A model generated the notes under the pieces. That model ran no database searches and was not told where the DNA came from. It saw only the letters and a program-made list of their open reading frames with translations. From the NCBI GenBank assembly GCA_009840225.1, contig VXOE01000342.1, forward strand, positions 1 through 33,971: a stretch of 33,971 nt of DNA, written 5' to 3'. Source of the stretch: Caldilineaceae bacterium SB0662_bin_25 (GTDB taxonomy: Bacteria > Chloroflexota > Anaerolineae > Caldilineales > Caldilineaceae). A program made the position numbers and the translations under genes. Each line of letters starts with the position of its first letter. Position 1 is the stretch's first letter. This document shows positions 23,806 to 32,041 of this stretch, in pieces.

Positions 23806-24633
23806 CTAGCCTTCCAGGTACTCGAGCACCCCATCCCAATCACAATACGTGCCGCCGACCATCTTTTGGGGCTCCGGGCGCGGTATGTGCATGTCCGAAC
23901 CACCGGTCTTGACCAGTCCGAGGCGATCTGATATCCGTACATATTCGTCCTCTTGGGCCTTGGTGTGCGCGGGATGGAACACCTCGACACCGTCGAGTCC
24001 TTCGTCAGCCAGGGCAGCGATATTCTCTTCGTCGAACGTGAAAACCACGCCCGTGTCGTGGCCGGGATGAGCTACCACGGCAATGCCTCCGGCCTCGTGA
24101 ATAGCCGGAATTACCTCCGGTACCGGTGGGTGGAGAACCCGAATGCCGGACTCCTCCCGCAAGGCCATGAACTCTTTTTGATTCGACACAACGCCTTTTT
24201 TCAGCAGCAGCCTATATAATGCTGTCGACTCGGATTGTTCCTCAGCCTTCACCTCGGCGTCGTATTCAGCGATGGTCACCTTTGTGCCTTTCCCCTGCAA
24301 ATGTTCCAGCAAGGCGACACTGTACCTTCTTCTCACCGACCAGATTTCATCGGCCAGAAAACCTTCCAGAGAAGGAAGCGGACCATCGCGGAAAAAGCCC
24401 AAAACGTGGGCCGGTATCCCGCGCCACGAACTTGTGATCTCGATACCGGGCAAAAAGGTCACGTCGTAAATGGTCGAGAGTCGTTGGCCTTCCGCAATGC
24501 TATCAATGGTGTCGTGGTCGCTGAAGGTCACGGCCGTCAGTCCGCGCGCCATGGCAATGCTGAAGACCTCCTCCGGGTCAAACGATGCGTCGGAGGACGC
24601 ATGAGTATGGACGTGCAGATCTGCTCTTCTCAC
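23806..24633 (-). CDS. PHP-domain phosphoesterase
   Basis: This 275-residue protein has the full metal-binding set of the polymerase-and-histidinol-phosphatase fold: HVHT (7-10), SDHD (38-41), PGIE (62-65), AHPGHD (188-193), FHPAH (219-223) and SDMH (246-249). Stand-alone PHP proteins of this size include nucleoside bisphosphate phosphatases and the RNase AM type, which hydrolyse phosphate esters with a trinuclear metal centre. The start is GTG 24633, with AAGGAG 9 nt upstream. It lies 231 nt below oppC in the same direction and could be cotranscribed with the importer, but a separate short promoter is possible. The actual substrate is unknown. Confidence 0.87.
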   Translation of the reverse strand: MRRADLHVHTHASSDASFDPEEVFSIAMARGLTAVTFSDHDTIDSIAEGQRLSTIYDVTFLPGIEITSSWRGIPAHVLGFFRDGPLPSLEGFLADEIWSVRRRYSVALLEHLQGKGTKVTIAEYDAEVKAEEQSESTALYRLLLKKGVVSNQKEFMALREESGIRVLHPPVPEVIPAIHEAGGIAVVAHPGHDTGVVFTFDEENIAALADEGLDGVEVFHPAHTKAQEDEYVRISDRLGLVKTGGSDMHIPRPEPQKMVGGTYCDWDGVLEYLEG

Positions 24634-24652
24634 GAGGTTTATCTCCTTACCT

Positions 24653-24683
24653 GCTGTGATTCTACTGGAGCTGTGATTCTACT
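24653..24683 (-). repeat. 14-bp direct repeat with 17-bp period before the PHP gene
   Basis: The word GCTGTGATTCTACT occurs at 24653-24666 and 24670-24683. On the coding (minus) strand each copy contains TAGAAT, a near-consensus -10 box, so this may be a duplicated promoter or an operator pair. No convincing -35 box is present. Confidence 0.5.
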
Positions 24684-24864
24684 AAAATTGTGTTGAGCCC
24701 GTCGATGACAGAGAGTTCGCTGAGAGGTTGCCTGCGTCCACCTGGGCTCGGATACGACTTGGGGGCACGCTCATTGTAGGAAATCCTTCCGTTGCGGTGC
24801 GCAGTCGTAGCCGATGTACGGGTCCAGGTAACCTTACAAGAGATCAACGAGCAAACGGGCGAGA

Positions 24865-25800
24865 CTATTGCTGTCGAAGGGGATCGAAGACATCACGCAG
24901 CGCGTCGCCAACGAAGTTGAAGCCAAGCACACAAAGGATCACGGCAACGCCCGGCGGTATCCAGAGCCAGGGACGGATCTGCAGAACGACCAGATTATTG
25001 GCCTGAAAGATCAGGTTTCCCCAGCTTGGCGTCGGAGGCTGCACACCCAGGCCGACAAAGCTGAGGCTGGCTTCGAGCAGGATGAAGCCGCCGATGCTGG
25101 TCACCATGCTGACCAGGATGATGCCGGACAGATTCGGCAGGATGTGCCTGAAGATAATGCGACGGTTGTCTACCCCGATGGATCGGGCAGCCAGGATGTA
25201 GTCCTCTTCCCGCACTGTCAGGATCTGGCCTCGAATCAAGCGGCACACTCCGTGCCAATTCAGGAGTGCAATGGCAATAAACAGATTGACCAAGCTGGGT
25301 CCCAGCAAGGATACCATGATCAGGAGCATCATGAAATCGGGAAATACCTGCATCACCTCGACTAGCCGCTGGATCAAGTTATCCACCCAGCCGCCGAAGA
25401 AGCCCGATATGGCGCCCATGATCGTGCCGATGACCGTCTGCAGCATCACCCCCAGCGCACCGACCAGCAGGGAAATGCGCCCGCCATAGACGACGCGGGA
25501 CCACATGTCTCTGCCGATCGCGTCCGTACCCAGCCAGTGTTCGCTGCTCGGCGGTTTGACCAGGTTGTACGCGTCGGTTGCGGAAGGCTCATAGCTCGTC
25601 ACCAGAGGCGCAGCCAGCGTGACGACCAACAGCGCGCCGATCATGATCGCGCCGAGGACGCCGAAACGATTGCGCAGATAGTCCTTCCAGGCGCGAGACT
25701 GAAATAGGCCCTGTCGGCGCGTCAACGCGACGTCGTCGCTGGCAGAGGGTTGCTCGCGCTGTGAGGAAGGTCGTTCCAATATCTCTGTACGTTTGGTCAC
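24865..25800 (-). CDS. ABC transporter permease, OppC/DppC type
   Basis: This 311-residue inner-membrane protein belongs to the peptide/nickel/oligosaccharide importer class. A hydrophilic N-terminus of about 45 residues with the conserved SRAWKDYLRNRFGVLGA segment precedes the first helix. SEHWLGTDAIGRDMWSRVVYGGRISL is the family signature around 85-110, and the EAA region reads ILAARSIGVDNRRIIFRHILPN. It ends in FVGDALRDVFDP, also conserved. The best start is GTG 25800, which has a weak ribosome binding site. OppB is encoded 156 nt upstream. Opp-type genes often transport sugars or oligosaccharides in thermophilic and Chloroflexota-like bacteria, so peptide transport should not be assumed. 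Confidence 0.92.
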   Translation of the reverse strand: MTKRTEILERPSSQREQPSASDDVALTRRQGLFQSRAWKDYLRNRFGVLGAIMIGALLVVTLAAPLVTSYEPSATDAYNLVKPPSSEHWLGTDAIGRDMWSRVVYGGRISLLVGALGVMLQTVIGTIMGAISGFFGGWVDNLIQRLVEVMQVFPDFMMLLIMVSLLGPSLVNLFIAIALLNWHGVCRLIRGQILTVREEDYILAARSIGVDNRRIIFRHILPNLSGIILVSMVTSIGGFILLEASLSFVGLGVQPPTPSWGNLIFQANNLVVLQIRPWLWIPPGVAVILCVLGFNFVGDALRDVFDPLRQQ

Positions 25801-25877
25801 AATGGTGAGCCCCAGTCCATGCCGAGTATCTCACGCCGCTGTCCAGCGTTATCCAGGCCAGAAATGAGGCCTGCGCC

Positions 25878-25925
25878 CGTCATCCTGAACGCGGCGAAGG
25901 ATCTCATCGGTGTCCTCGCGAGATC
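25878..25925. repeat. Dispersed-repeat-like intergenic element
   Basis: The stretch GTCATCCTGAACGCGGCGAA and the following GGATCTCAT, ending in GAGATC, closely resemble an intergenic repeat phrase (GTCATCCTGAG...GAAGGATCT) that I recognise from many bacterial genomes. GATCTC (25900-25905) and GAGATC (25920-25925) can pair. It lies in the gap between the two permease genes. Confidence 0.45.
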
Positions 25926-25930
25926 TGCAA

Positions 25931-25980
25931 CTCATTTATAGGCGGTACGCGGAAGCTCATCTATAGGCGATACGAGGATC
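25931..25980 (-). repeat. Imperfect 25-bp tandem duplication of the oppB 3' end
   Basis: Two 25-bp units, 25931-25955 and 25956-25980, match at 20 positions. The inner copy encodes the last residues of the permease, DPRIAYR and stop. The outer copy would read LPRTAYK and stop. The second unit lies wholly downstream of the real stop codon. Confidence 0.75.
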
Positions 25981-26961
25981 GACAAACGCGTAGGCGATGT
26001 CGGCGATCAAATTTGCGATCAGCGTCAGGATGGCGATGACGATCACGTTGGCCATCATAACGGGGTAGTCTTTCGACAGTGCAGCGTCCAGTACCCAGCG
26101 ACCGATGCCCGGCCAGTTTGCCAAACGTTCTACCAGCACTGAGCCGGCAAACAGCGCCGGCAGCCGGTAGCTGATGATCGTCACGATCGGCATGAGCGCG
26201 TTGCGGAAGGCATGGCGCATGATCACGACACGCTCTGGGAGTCCTTTGGCCTGCGCCGTGCGCACGTAGTCCTCGCCCATCACCTCCAACATGCTCGTGC
26301 GTGCAAAGCGGATAAAACCGGCGGAACCACCCAGCCCGAGCACCGTGACCGGCAGGATCATGTGCTTGAGGCTATCCCACGGCCCTCTATCGCCACCTAC
26401 GGAATACATTCCGCTTGCGGGGAGCCAGTTGAGCTGCAAGGCAAACACCCATATGGCCAGAAGCAGGAAGAAGAAACCGGGCAAGCTGAGGAAGAGGAAG
26501 GAGATGACGGTGGTCACGACGTCGAATATCGAATACTGGAAGAGGGCGGAGAGGACGCCCAGCCCAAGTCCTACCACAAGGCTGACCGCCAGGGAGGTTA
26601 CCGTCAACCTCAGCGTCACCGGTAGTCTACGGACCATCTCCTCGAACACGTCCGCTTGATCAATCATCGAGCGGCCAAAGTTGCCCTGGGACAGGTTCCA
26701 CAGCCAGCGGAGGTACTGCACGTGGATAGGTTTGTCCAGCCCTAACTTCTCCTTAAGGTAGTCCTCGTACCCCTCTTTTGCCTCATATTTGTAGCCATGT
26801 CCGTCAATCGTGATTTCTATGTGTTCGAACGCAATATCGGGCGGCAACATGAATTGGGTGGGATCACCAGGCGCCAGGTGCATCAGTCCGAAGTTGACGA
26901 TGGTAATAATGAAAAGGATCGGGAAGATGAGCCATATGCGCCGGATGATGTAAGTCGTCAT
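25957..26961 (-). CDS. ABC transporter permease, OppB/DppB type
   Basis: This 334-residue inner-membrane protein opens with MTTYIIRRIWLIFPI, the usual OppB start, and has the MHLAPGDPTQF segment, the long periplasmic loop (KEKLGLDKPIHVQYLRW-like) and the GNFGRSM motif. The ATPase-contacting EAA loop reads VRTAQAKGLPERVVIMRHAFRNALMP, followed by VLVERLANWPGIGRW. ATG 26961 is chosen because it begins exactly at the conserved start; an in-frame ATG at 26982 lacks a ribosome binding site. Its 3' end is followed by a 25-bp duplicate of its last codons. It forms an importer with OppC and the family 5 binding protein; no OppD/OppF ATPases are in the window. Confidence 0.92.
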   Translation of the reverse strand: MTTYIIRRIWLIFPILFIITIVNFGLMHLAPGDPTQFMLPPDIAFEHIEITIDGHGYKYEAKEGYEDYLKEKLGLDKPIHVQYLRWLWNLSQGNFGRSMIDQADVFEEMVRRLPVTLRLTVTSLAVSLVVGLGLGVLSALFQYSIFDVVTTVISFLFLSLPGFFFLLLAIWVFALQLNWLPASGMYSVGGDRGPWDSLKHMILPVTVLGLGGSAGFIRFARTSMLEVMGEDYVRTAQAKGLPERVVIMRHAFRNALMPIVTIISYRLPALFAGSVLVERLANWPGIGRWVLDAALSKDYPVMMANVIVIAILTLIANLIADIAYAFVDPRIAYR

Positions 26962-26981
26962 CAGACCCCCTACGGCGGGCA

Positions 26982-27015
26982 TAGGGGCACGAGGACGAAC
27001 ATCCCCATGCCCCTA
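26982..27015 (-). repeat. TAGGGGCA inverted repeat between binding protein and oppB
   Basis: TAGGGGCA (26982-26989) and TGCCCCTA (27008-27015) form an 8-bp stem with an 18-nt loop, flanked by further CCCCCTA words. It shares the GTAGGGGC word with the element at 23671. A role in setting expression after the binding-protein gene is possible. Confidence 0.45.
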
Positions 27016-27058
27016 CCCCCTACCAGTCAGATTCTACACAAACCCAATTCGGGCGTGA

Positions 27059-28750
27059 CTAGCCCTCATCGTCGCAGATGTACCAGTCTAAGAGGCCATA
27101 GTCTGCACCGCCGCGGTGCACCAGCCCAGTTGTGGTGTTGGGAACGACACCGCAGATATGGGATCGCGTGCCCCAGACGCGCATATTGGTGGAGAAGGTG
27201 ATCCAGGGACCATAGTCGTACCAGATTTTGGTGGCCCTGGCGAGGTTTCTCGTGCGTACTTCATCATCGAGCGTGGCCCGGGCTTCCTTGCACAAGGTGC
27301 CGAATTCATCGTCGTACCAGCCGGTATTCTCATAATTCCTACCAAGCGGTCGATGGAAGTAGTAGCAGGCTCGGAGGCTATATCCCCGAACGGTTCCGCC
27401 GCCCCCTTCGCTAACGTCGTACTCGCCAGCGAGCAGTTTGTCAGGGAAGGCCAGGCCGACGATCTGCATCTCGACGTCCAATCCCACCTCGCGCATCATG
27501 TCAATCCACAGGTTCCAGATGGGCTTTTCAGCGTCATCGAGGAAGATGATGGTGCGGTCGGGATCCCATTCGCCCGCGTCGATGGCTTCCTGGATCAACT
27601 GCTTTGCCATTTCGGGGTCGTACTCGCGCCACACCATGTCCTCGGCTCGATAGGCTCCTTCGTTGGCCATCCAACTGTAGGTCTTGCTGCCATGGCCCAG
27701 CGTGTGGGCGGCTACGATGGCGTCGCGGTCGGTGGCGTATTCCATCGCGTAGCGGATCTTGTCCGGCAGGGACCCGGGCCGGCGATTGAACTGAATCCCA
27801 AGCATCCCCAGGGATTCGTCCACGAGAATCTTCAGGTCGGGATTGCCCTCCAGGCCTTCGATGTCGCTCACCTGCAGGTACTGGGTGACATCCAGGTCGC
27901 CAGCGACCAAAGCCGGGAGCTGCGCTTCGTGTTCCATGGTGATGGCAATGATCTTGTCCACTTTGGGTTCGCCGAAGTACTTCGCACCCCACCAGTCATC
28001 GACCGCAACGGCTTCGAAGAACACATCCCTCTCCATGTCGCCCAGACGGAAGGGGCCGCTCACCACGGTGGGATTCATCGACTCGGGATTCTCGCCGGTG
28101 ATGAGGGTTTCCAGGGGAAACTGCTCAAAGATGTGCTTGGGAACAATGCCTACCCTGGGGCCGTACTCCTCGTGGTGGGGCGTACAGTTGTTTCTGCCCT
28201 CTTGCATGTCAAAGCGGACCGTGTGGTCATCCACCATCACGATGCCCACAATCTCGTCGGCTTCGCCGCTCACGTATTCCTGCTCGCCGACCCACCCATA
28301 GTTCCGGTTCATGACGTCGGGATGGGACAACATTTCGAACGTATATTTGACGTCCGCTGAGGTTAGCGGGGTGCCGTCGGACCACATGGCATCTTCATAC
28401 AGGTAGAAGGTGGCGGAGTCGCAGTTCTCCGTGAGTTCCCACTCCCTCGCCAGCCACGGCACCGCCTCGAAATCTCTGTTGTGGAGGAGCAACGGCATAT
28501 AGAAGTAGGGCTCTATGTCGCCCTGGGCCTTATAGGTAGGATAGGGGAAAATGTTGAACCCTTGGGCCCAATTGGAACGGAAGCCCACGCGGATTACGCG
28601 TTCACCATCCTCATCCGCTGTGGTGAGCGCAGCCTCTTCTCCGGATGCGGTGTCCGCAGCAGGCTCGGGCGGCGCGCCGCAGGCGGCCACGACCATGCCG
28701 AGCGTCACCAACATGACGATAAGCGTGAGTTGCCACTGCTTGTTGTTCAT
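27059..28750 (-). CDS. ABC transporter substrate-binding lipoprotein, family 5 (OppA/DppA-like)
   Basis: This 563-residue lipoprotein has an N-terminal signal with a lipobox ending at Cys24 (VVAAC), then an acidic Ala/Glu linker. The mature protein has the SBP_bac_5 pattern: a WELTENCDSATFYLYEDAMWSDGTPLTSADVKYTFE-like block near residues 115-150 and YAMEYATDRDAIV around the middle. AAGGAG 5 nt before ATG 28750 is a strong start signal; upstream in-frame starts would hide the signal peptide. It is first in the minus-strand transporter unit and has a long, structured leader. The ligand may be a peptide or an oligosaccharide; the sequence does not decide. Confidence 0.92.
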   Translation of the reverse strand: MNNKQWQLTLIVMLVTLGMVVAACGAPPEPAADTASGEEAALTTADEDGERVIRVGFRSNWAQGFNIFPYPTYKAQGDIEPYFYMPLLLHNRDFEAVPWLAREWELTENCDSATFYLYEDAMWSDGTPLTSADVKYTFEMLSHPDVMNRNYGWVGEQEYVSGEADEIVGIVMVDDHTVRFDMQEGRNNCTPHHEEYGPRVGIVPKHIFEQFPLETLITGENPESMNPTVVSGPFRLGDMERDVFFEAVAVDDWWGAKYFGEPKVDKIIAITMEHEAQLPALVAGDLDVTQYLQVSDIEGLEGNPDLKILVDESLGMLGIQFNRRPGSLPDKIRYAMEYATDRDAIVAAHTLGHGSKTYSWMANEGAYRAEDMVWREYDPEMAKQLIQEAIDAGEWDPDRTIIFLDDAEKPIWNLWIDMMREVGLDVEMQIVGLAFPDKLLAGEYDVSEGGGGTVRGYSLRACYYFHRPLGRNYENTGWYDDEFGTLCKEARATLDDEVRTRNLARATKIWYDYGPWITFSTNMRVWGTRSHICGVVPNTTTGLVHRGGADYGLLDWYICDDEG

Positions 28751-29073
28751 CTCGTCTCCTTCCTTTCGGCAAATGTCTTGGGATTGTTCGGAGTAACTGA
28801 ACGTGAGAGGGTCAATGAGGACCGAAAGCGGTACGATATGATTAACGTAAGGGCGGAACCTTAAGGCCGAACCGGCCTCCCGCTTACGTTGAACCCTGCG
28901 AGGAATCCCACTGCGGGCAGAAACAGCCAAACCGCTCGATGAACATCCGGATCGCACTCATGATCATCATCATCCGGCCGTCCAGCATTCGCGCCACCAC
29001 TGCTGGCTGATTCCTGATCAGGTGCCGCCGTCTCGGCTAGTCATCCTTACGGTGCATTTCTAATATAGCATAT
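28751..29073 (-). other. Long leader of the family 5 importer operon
   Basis: No gene is seen here. The stretch contains the ribosome binding site of the binding-protein gene and the imperfect palindrome at 28844-28890. No riboswitch class was recognised. The gap between the flanking genes is 444 bases in total (28751-29194). Confidence 0.5.
28844..28890 (-). promoter_or_regulatory. 47-nt imperfect palindrome in the operon leader
   Basis: AACGTAAG (28844-28851) pairs with CTTACGTT (28883-28890). The inner arms AGGCCG (28864-28869) and CGGCCT (28873-28878) form a 6-bp stem with a 3-nt loop. As RNA this would be a long two-part hairpin about 95 nt before the start codon. It could be an attenuator, an mRNA-stabilising fold or a DNA operator. 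Confidence 0.5.
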
Positions 29074-29102
29074 ACCTTAACATAGTAAAGACAGGGAGTC
29101 AA
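29074..29102 (-). promoter_or_regulatory. Possible promoter of the family 5 importer operon
   Basis: On the minus strand TTGACT (29102-29097) is followed after 17 nt by TAAGGT (29079-29074), a poor -10 box, in an AT-rich island. A better -10-like TATATT lies further down with no matching -35. The leader would be over 300 nt. Confidence 0.3.
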
Positions 29103-29194
29103 GCACGATAAATCCATCCCTCGTATACCGTCGCCGAAAGAAATTGGTCCAAGAACCGCGTTTTCAGACAGCCTGCAATATGGGCAATCACAGT

Positions 29195-30754
29195 TTAATT
29201 CTGACGTACGCCCTCAAATGTTTCGTTAACGATGAGTCCTGTCTTCTCATTCAGCACAATCGTTACTTTATCCGCTTCAAATGACATTCTGAGTTCGAAT
29301 ACGTTGATATCGGCCACCTCATCTATGGTTAAAAGAAAATCACCATTTGTATCCCAGTTTCCTTTTATTCCCGTAGACAGCCCAAATCGTCCCGGAACGA
29401 GGGTGTATATACCATCCAACCTCATTGGTGCCGCAGGTTGTGTGAATATTGGTGCCACAAGTTGCTTGAACTTTCCGGATGTGGGATCAATCATGGAAAA
29501 CCTGACTTCTGCTTCTTCTTGCCCATTGAAACGCAAAGAAATTGCCTTGAAGTTAAGAAAATTTTCATCAAGAATAAATGTCTCCCCTGATATGATTTGC
29601 GCTATTTCTGGCAAATATATCTGTTCGGGAGACGGCGCGGCTGTGACCTCTTCTGTCTTCTGCTGAAGATTCTCACTACCTTCTGGATTTTTCGGTAATG
29701 CCTGATCTGATATCGACAACATAAACTCACCAATTCTTCCTCCATCATATTCCAACAACGCATTCTCTCCACCAGTGATAACCGTTACGATATTTGCGTC
29801 TGGTAAAACAGTAAGCGATTGCCCACCACGACCAGCCGCATAGTACATTCCAGAAAAAGGCCTTTCTGAAACGAGGTGCCAGGCATATCCATAATCGCGA
29901 CCTGGACGGACGAAGGTATTTGTCTTTACCGCACCGTCAACTTGGGGTTGTGTGGATTTTTCTACCCATGCTGCATTCAATATCTGTTTCCCCTCCCAGA
30001 GTCCATGGTTCAGGTAAAGGAACCCTATCTTAGCCAGATCACGAGGATGCAGATGAATATCCCCCCAACCTCTGGTTATTCCCTGAGGGTCTGAAGGCCA
30101 GATAACCTCATCAATGCCAAGCGGAGTAAAAAGGTGTTTCTGCGCAAAATCGAGCATGCTCATTCCTGTTGCCTTTGTCAGGATCGCCGAGAGTAAATGT
30201 GAATTTCCACTGCAATAGGCATGCTCTTGGCCCGGTCCCCTGGCCATGGGCAAATCTAACACATACTGCACCCAATCTTCACTTGTGAACATCTCACTAT
30301 GTTCTTTTTCTCCTGGTTGATATCCACAACTGAAACCGGAAGTCATGGTGAGCAGGTTTTCTATGGTTATCTTTTCTTTATTGGCATCAAGATTGGCAAT
30401 GGTACGTTCTGGGAAAAAAGATAACAGGGGCTGTTCGACACTTTCAATAAAACCCTGATCAATAGCAATACCGATTAGAACCGATGTAATACTCTTGGTA
30501 ACAGAAGCCACATCATGGACAGTCCCACCCGGGGTGAATGGATAAAAGTAAGAATCTAGTACGATATTGCCGTTTCGAATGATCAACATGCTATGAATGT
30601 TCAATTTGCTTTCCCGGTAAAAACTTAGTAATTCCACCAGGCTTTCGGAATCCATTCCTAGATTTTCTGGAGTTGAGGTTTTCCAATCTTCAGTAGGCCA
30701 GTTTACGGTTGCATTGGACGTGGAAGTGCCGTTAACACAATCTGAATTTTTCAT
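29195..30754 (-). CDS. Serine hydrolase of the beta-lactamase (class C/EstB-like) family
   Basis: This 519-residue protein has the penicillin-binding-protein-like serine hydrolase fold. The nucleophile motif SVTK is at 84-87 (Ser84, Lys87), YCS (180-182) fills the place of the YxN motif, and GRGGQ later replaces KTG. The last 130 residues form an extra domain. Relatives include esterases, D-aminopeptidases and beta-lactamase-like proteins; the substrate is unknown. AAGGAA 7 nt before ATG 30754 sets the start. No signal peptide is visible, although many relatives are exported, so the true N-terminus may have been lost. It is visibly AT-richer than all its neighbours, and its start overlaps the stop of a GH67 stub ORF by ATGA, which suggests acquisition by recombination. 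Confidence 0.85.
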   Translation of the reverse strand: MKNSDCVNGTSTSNATVNWPTEDWKTSTPENLGMDSESLVELLSFYRESKLNIHSMLIIRNGNIVLDSYFYPFTPGGTVHDVASVTKSITSVLIGIAIDQGFIESVEQPLLSFFPERTIANLDANKEKITIENLLTMTSGFSCGYQPGEKEHSEMFTSEDWVQYVLDLPMARGPGQEHAYCSGNSHLLSAILTKATGMSMLDFAQKHLFTPLGIDEVIWPSDPQGITRGWGDIHLHPRDLAKIGFLYLNHGLWEGKQILNAAWVEKSTQPQVDGAVKTNTFVRPGRDYGYAWHLVSERPFSGMYYAAGRGGQSLTVLPDANIVTVITGGENALLEYDGGRIGEFMLSISDQALPKNPEGSENLQQKTEEVTAAPSPEQIYLPEIAQIISGETFILDENFLNFKAISLRFNGQEEAEVRFSMIDPTSGKFKQLVAPIFTQPAAPMRLDGIYTLVPGRFGLSTGIKGNWDTNGDFLLTIDEVADINVFELRMSFEADKVTIVLNEKTGLIVNETFEGVRQN

Positions 30755-30861
30755 TTTGAATTTCCTTCCCAATTAGAGCATGCCAGCTCGGCGGCTGCGG
30801 TCTGAAGGCGTGGACTGGCATCATCGGGAACTCTGATCGCATCGATCATTGTCAATCGCAT
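30751..30861 (-). pseudogene. 5' stub of a GH67-like gene, now a 36-codon leader ORF
   Basis: The minus-strand frame starting at ATG 30861 reads M-L-IDAIRVPDDASPR-like sequence and matches the first 27 residues of the GH67-like protein at 22548 in 17 positions. It then diverges abruptly after ELA, near base 30780, and stops at TGA 30753-30751. The stop overlaps the serine hydrolase ATG by ATGA. An AGAGGGT ribosome binding site is kept upstream. I read this as the duplicated beginning of a second GH67-like gene whose body has been replaced by the hydrolase. It may now serve as a translated leader. Confidence 0.75.
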
Positions 30862-30898
30862 GTTTGCGTTACCCTCTGCGATTCTGGCTCCAACTTGG

Positions 30899-30910
30899 GT
30901 GGTCAACCGG
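30899..30910 (-). repeat. Upstream block shared with the GH67-like gene
   Basis: GTGGTCAACCGG is identical to 22587-22598 and stands at the same distance from the start codon of the stub as of the full gene. The stop codon of the DUF4037 gene (30905-30903) lies inside it. Confidence 0.6.
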
Positions 30911-32000
30911 CAGAACTGTATTTGTGAGGACTGTCGTAAACCGGCGACAGCGATTTCAGCTTACCCACGCCGCGTACCAGGAGGTCGTAGTTCCCAACCC
31001 ACTGGTCCAGCGCCCCATCTACAGTGAGCGCTTTAAGTTCGCCCTCGATTGAATCCTTGATCTGATCGGCGATAGCCTGACAATCGGCATACACGAACCC
31101 TCGGTAGGACTTGTGTCGTATATGAGCAGAGTCTGGAAGCAGACCCATGCGAGCCTGATGCTCGACGAGTAGGTCACACGCCGCTCTTAGCCTTTCCGGT
31201 ACGAGAGCAAGATCGTCTGTGCGGAAGGCTCCCTCCAGGATGGGTCCGATCTCCGAGGACAGGTGATCGAGTTTGTAGAATTCGCGATGAAGCCACTTCA
31301 CGTACAAGGGGCAGTAGCGCCTGTTCAGGAGAAAGACCAGTGCCATGATCCGGTACGCCGATACGGATACGCTATGTCTGGCTGACAGGACATCTCCTCT
31401 CACGGCGCAAAGACCTATCAAGTCGATGTCCCACCCCAATGCCTGCCATGCGTAGGCCAATCTGTACTTCCAGACATTGAGGGGAAAGTATTGGTAATAC
31501 CTGCGGTAGCGGGTGAGATCGCCAAAGCCGTCCCAGAAGACCTCTCCTCTTGTCAGACCGAGAAGACTGCTCTCGGGTATCGTCAACCATTCGACTTCAC
31601 TCTCTGGAACTACGGTACCGATGCTCTGAGTAAGGTAGTCGCTACAGGTGGTCACTTCAACGTGGACCTGTCCAACTGAATCGCTGGCCGGAACACGCAC
31701 CGTTGGGTTCTCCTGGTCAGTCACGAACCGGGTCGGGTGCCCCCTGAATTCGACCGGCAGGTGACGATTCAGTTCGTTGAGGATTTTCGCCTTATGACGA
31801 ATGAGAGGGTCGGGCAGGAACAACAGGCACCTTGGGCCCCACTCGTGGTCTCTGGAAAGCTCGTCATCGTTTCCGAGTACATCCGAACCCCAACCCAGCA
31901 ACGCAGCAGCGTAAGACTGGCCGATCTCAGCTACTCGTTCGGCCAGAATCGGCCGTATGGCTTCAGAGAAATATGCCTTGGATAGTTCCAGGCCCTTCAT
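30903..32000 (-). CDS. DUF4037 domain-containing protein (nucleotidyltransferase-like)
   Basis: This 365-residue protein carries the signature GWGSDVLGNDDE (36-47) followed by SRDHEWGPR (49-57), which I recognise from DUF4037 proteins and which resembles the GS-DxD core of the nucleotidyltransferase fold (Asp45, Asp46 and Asp51 are candidate metal ligands). The rest is helical with many Tyr/Trp/Arg residues. Family members occur alone or fused to kinase-like domains and have no well-established reaction. ATG 32000 begins at the conserved helix; the longer open frame upstream runs through a dead permease in a wrong frame and is rejected. The ribosome binding site is weak. It is flanked by two broken genes. 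Confidence 0.85.
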   Translation of the reverse strand: MKGLELSKAYFSEAIRPILAERVAEIGQSYAAALLGWGSDVLGNDDELSRDHEWGPRCLLFLPDPLIRHKAKILNELNRHLPVEFRGHPTRFVTDQENPTVRVPASDSVGQVHVEVTTCSDYLTQSIGTVVPESEVEWLTIPESSLLGLTRGEVFWDGFGDLTRYRRYYQYFPLNVWKYRLAYAWQALGWDIDLIGLCAVRGDVLSARHSVSVSAYRIMALVFLLNRRYCPLYVKWLHREFYKLDHLSSEIGPILEGAFRTDDLALVPERLRAACDLLVEHQARMGLLPDSAHIRHKSYRGFVYADCQAIADQIKDSIEGELKALTVDGALDQWVGNYDLLVRGVGKLKSLSPVYDSPHKYSSAG

Positions 32001-32041
32001 GCTTATACTTTCAGCACTGTGATCAGCACCCTGAATGCGGA

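Noticed and set aside
24662-24847. Small minus-strand frame ending VIDGLNTILVESQLQ between oppC and the PHP gene
   Set aside because: It reads somewhat like the end of a real protein, but it is short, has no ribosome binding site and I recognise no family. It could be a gene scrap, but I cannot support it.
27116-28360. Plus-strand open frame of 414 codons opposite the family 5 binding protein
   Set aside because: It is a shadow of a clear SBP gene with lipobox and ribosome binding site.
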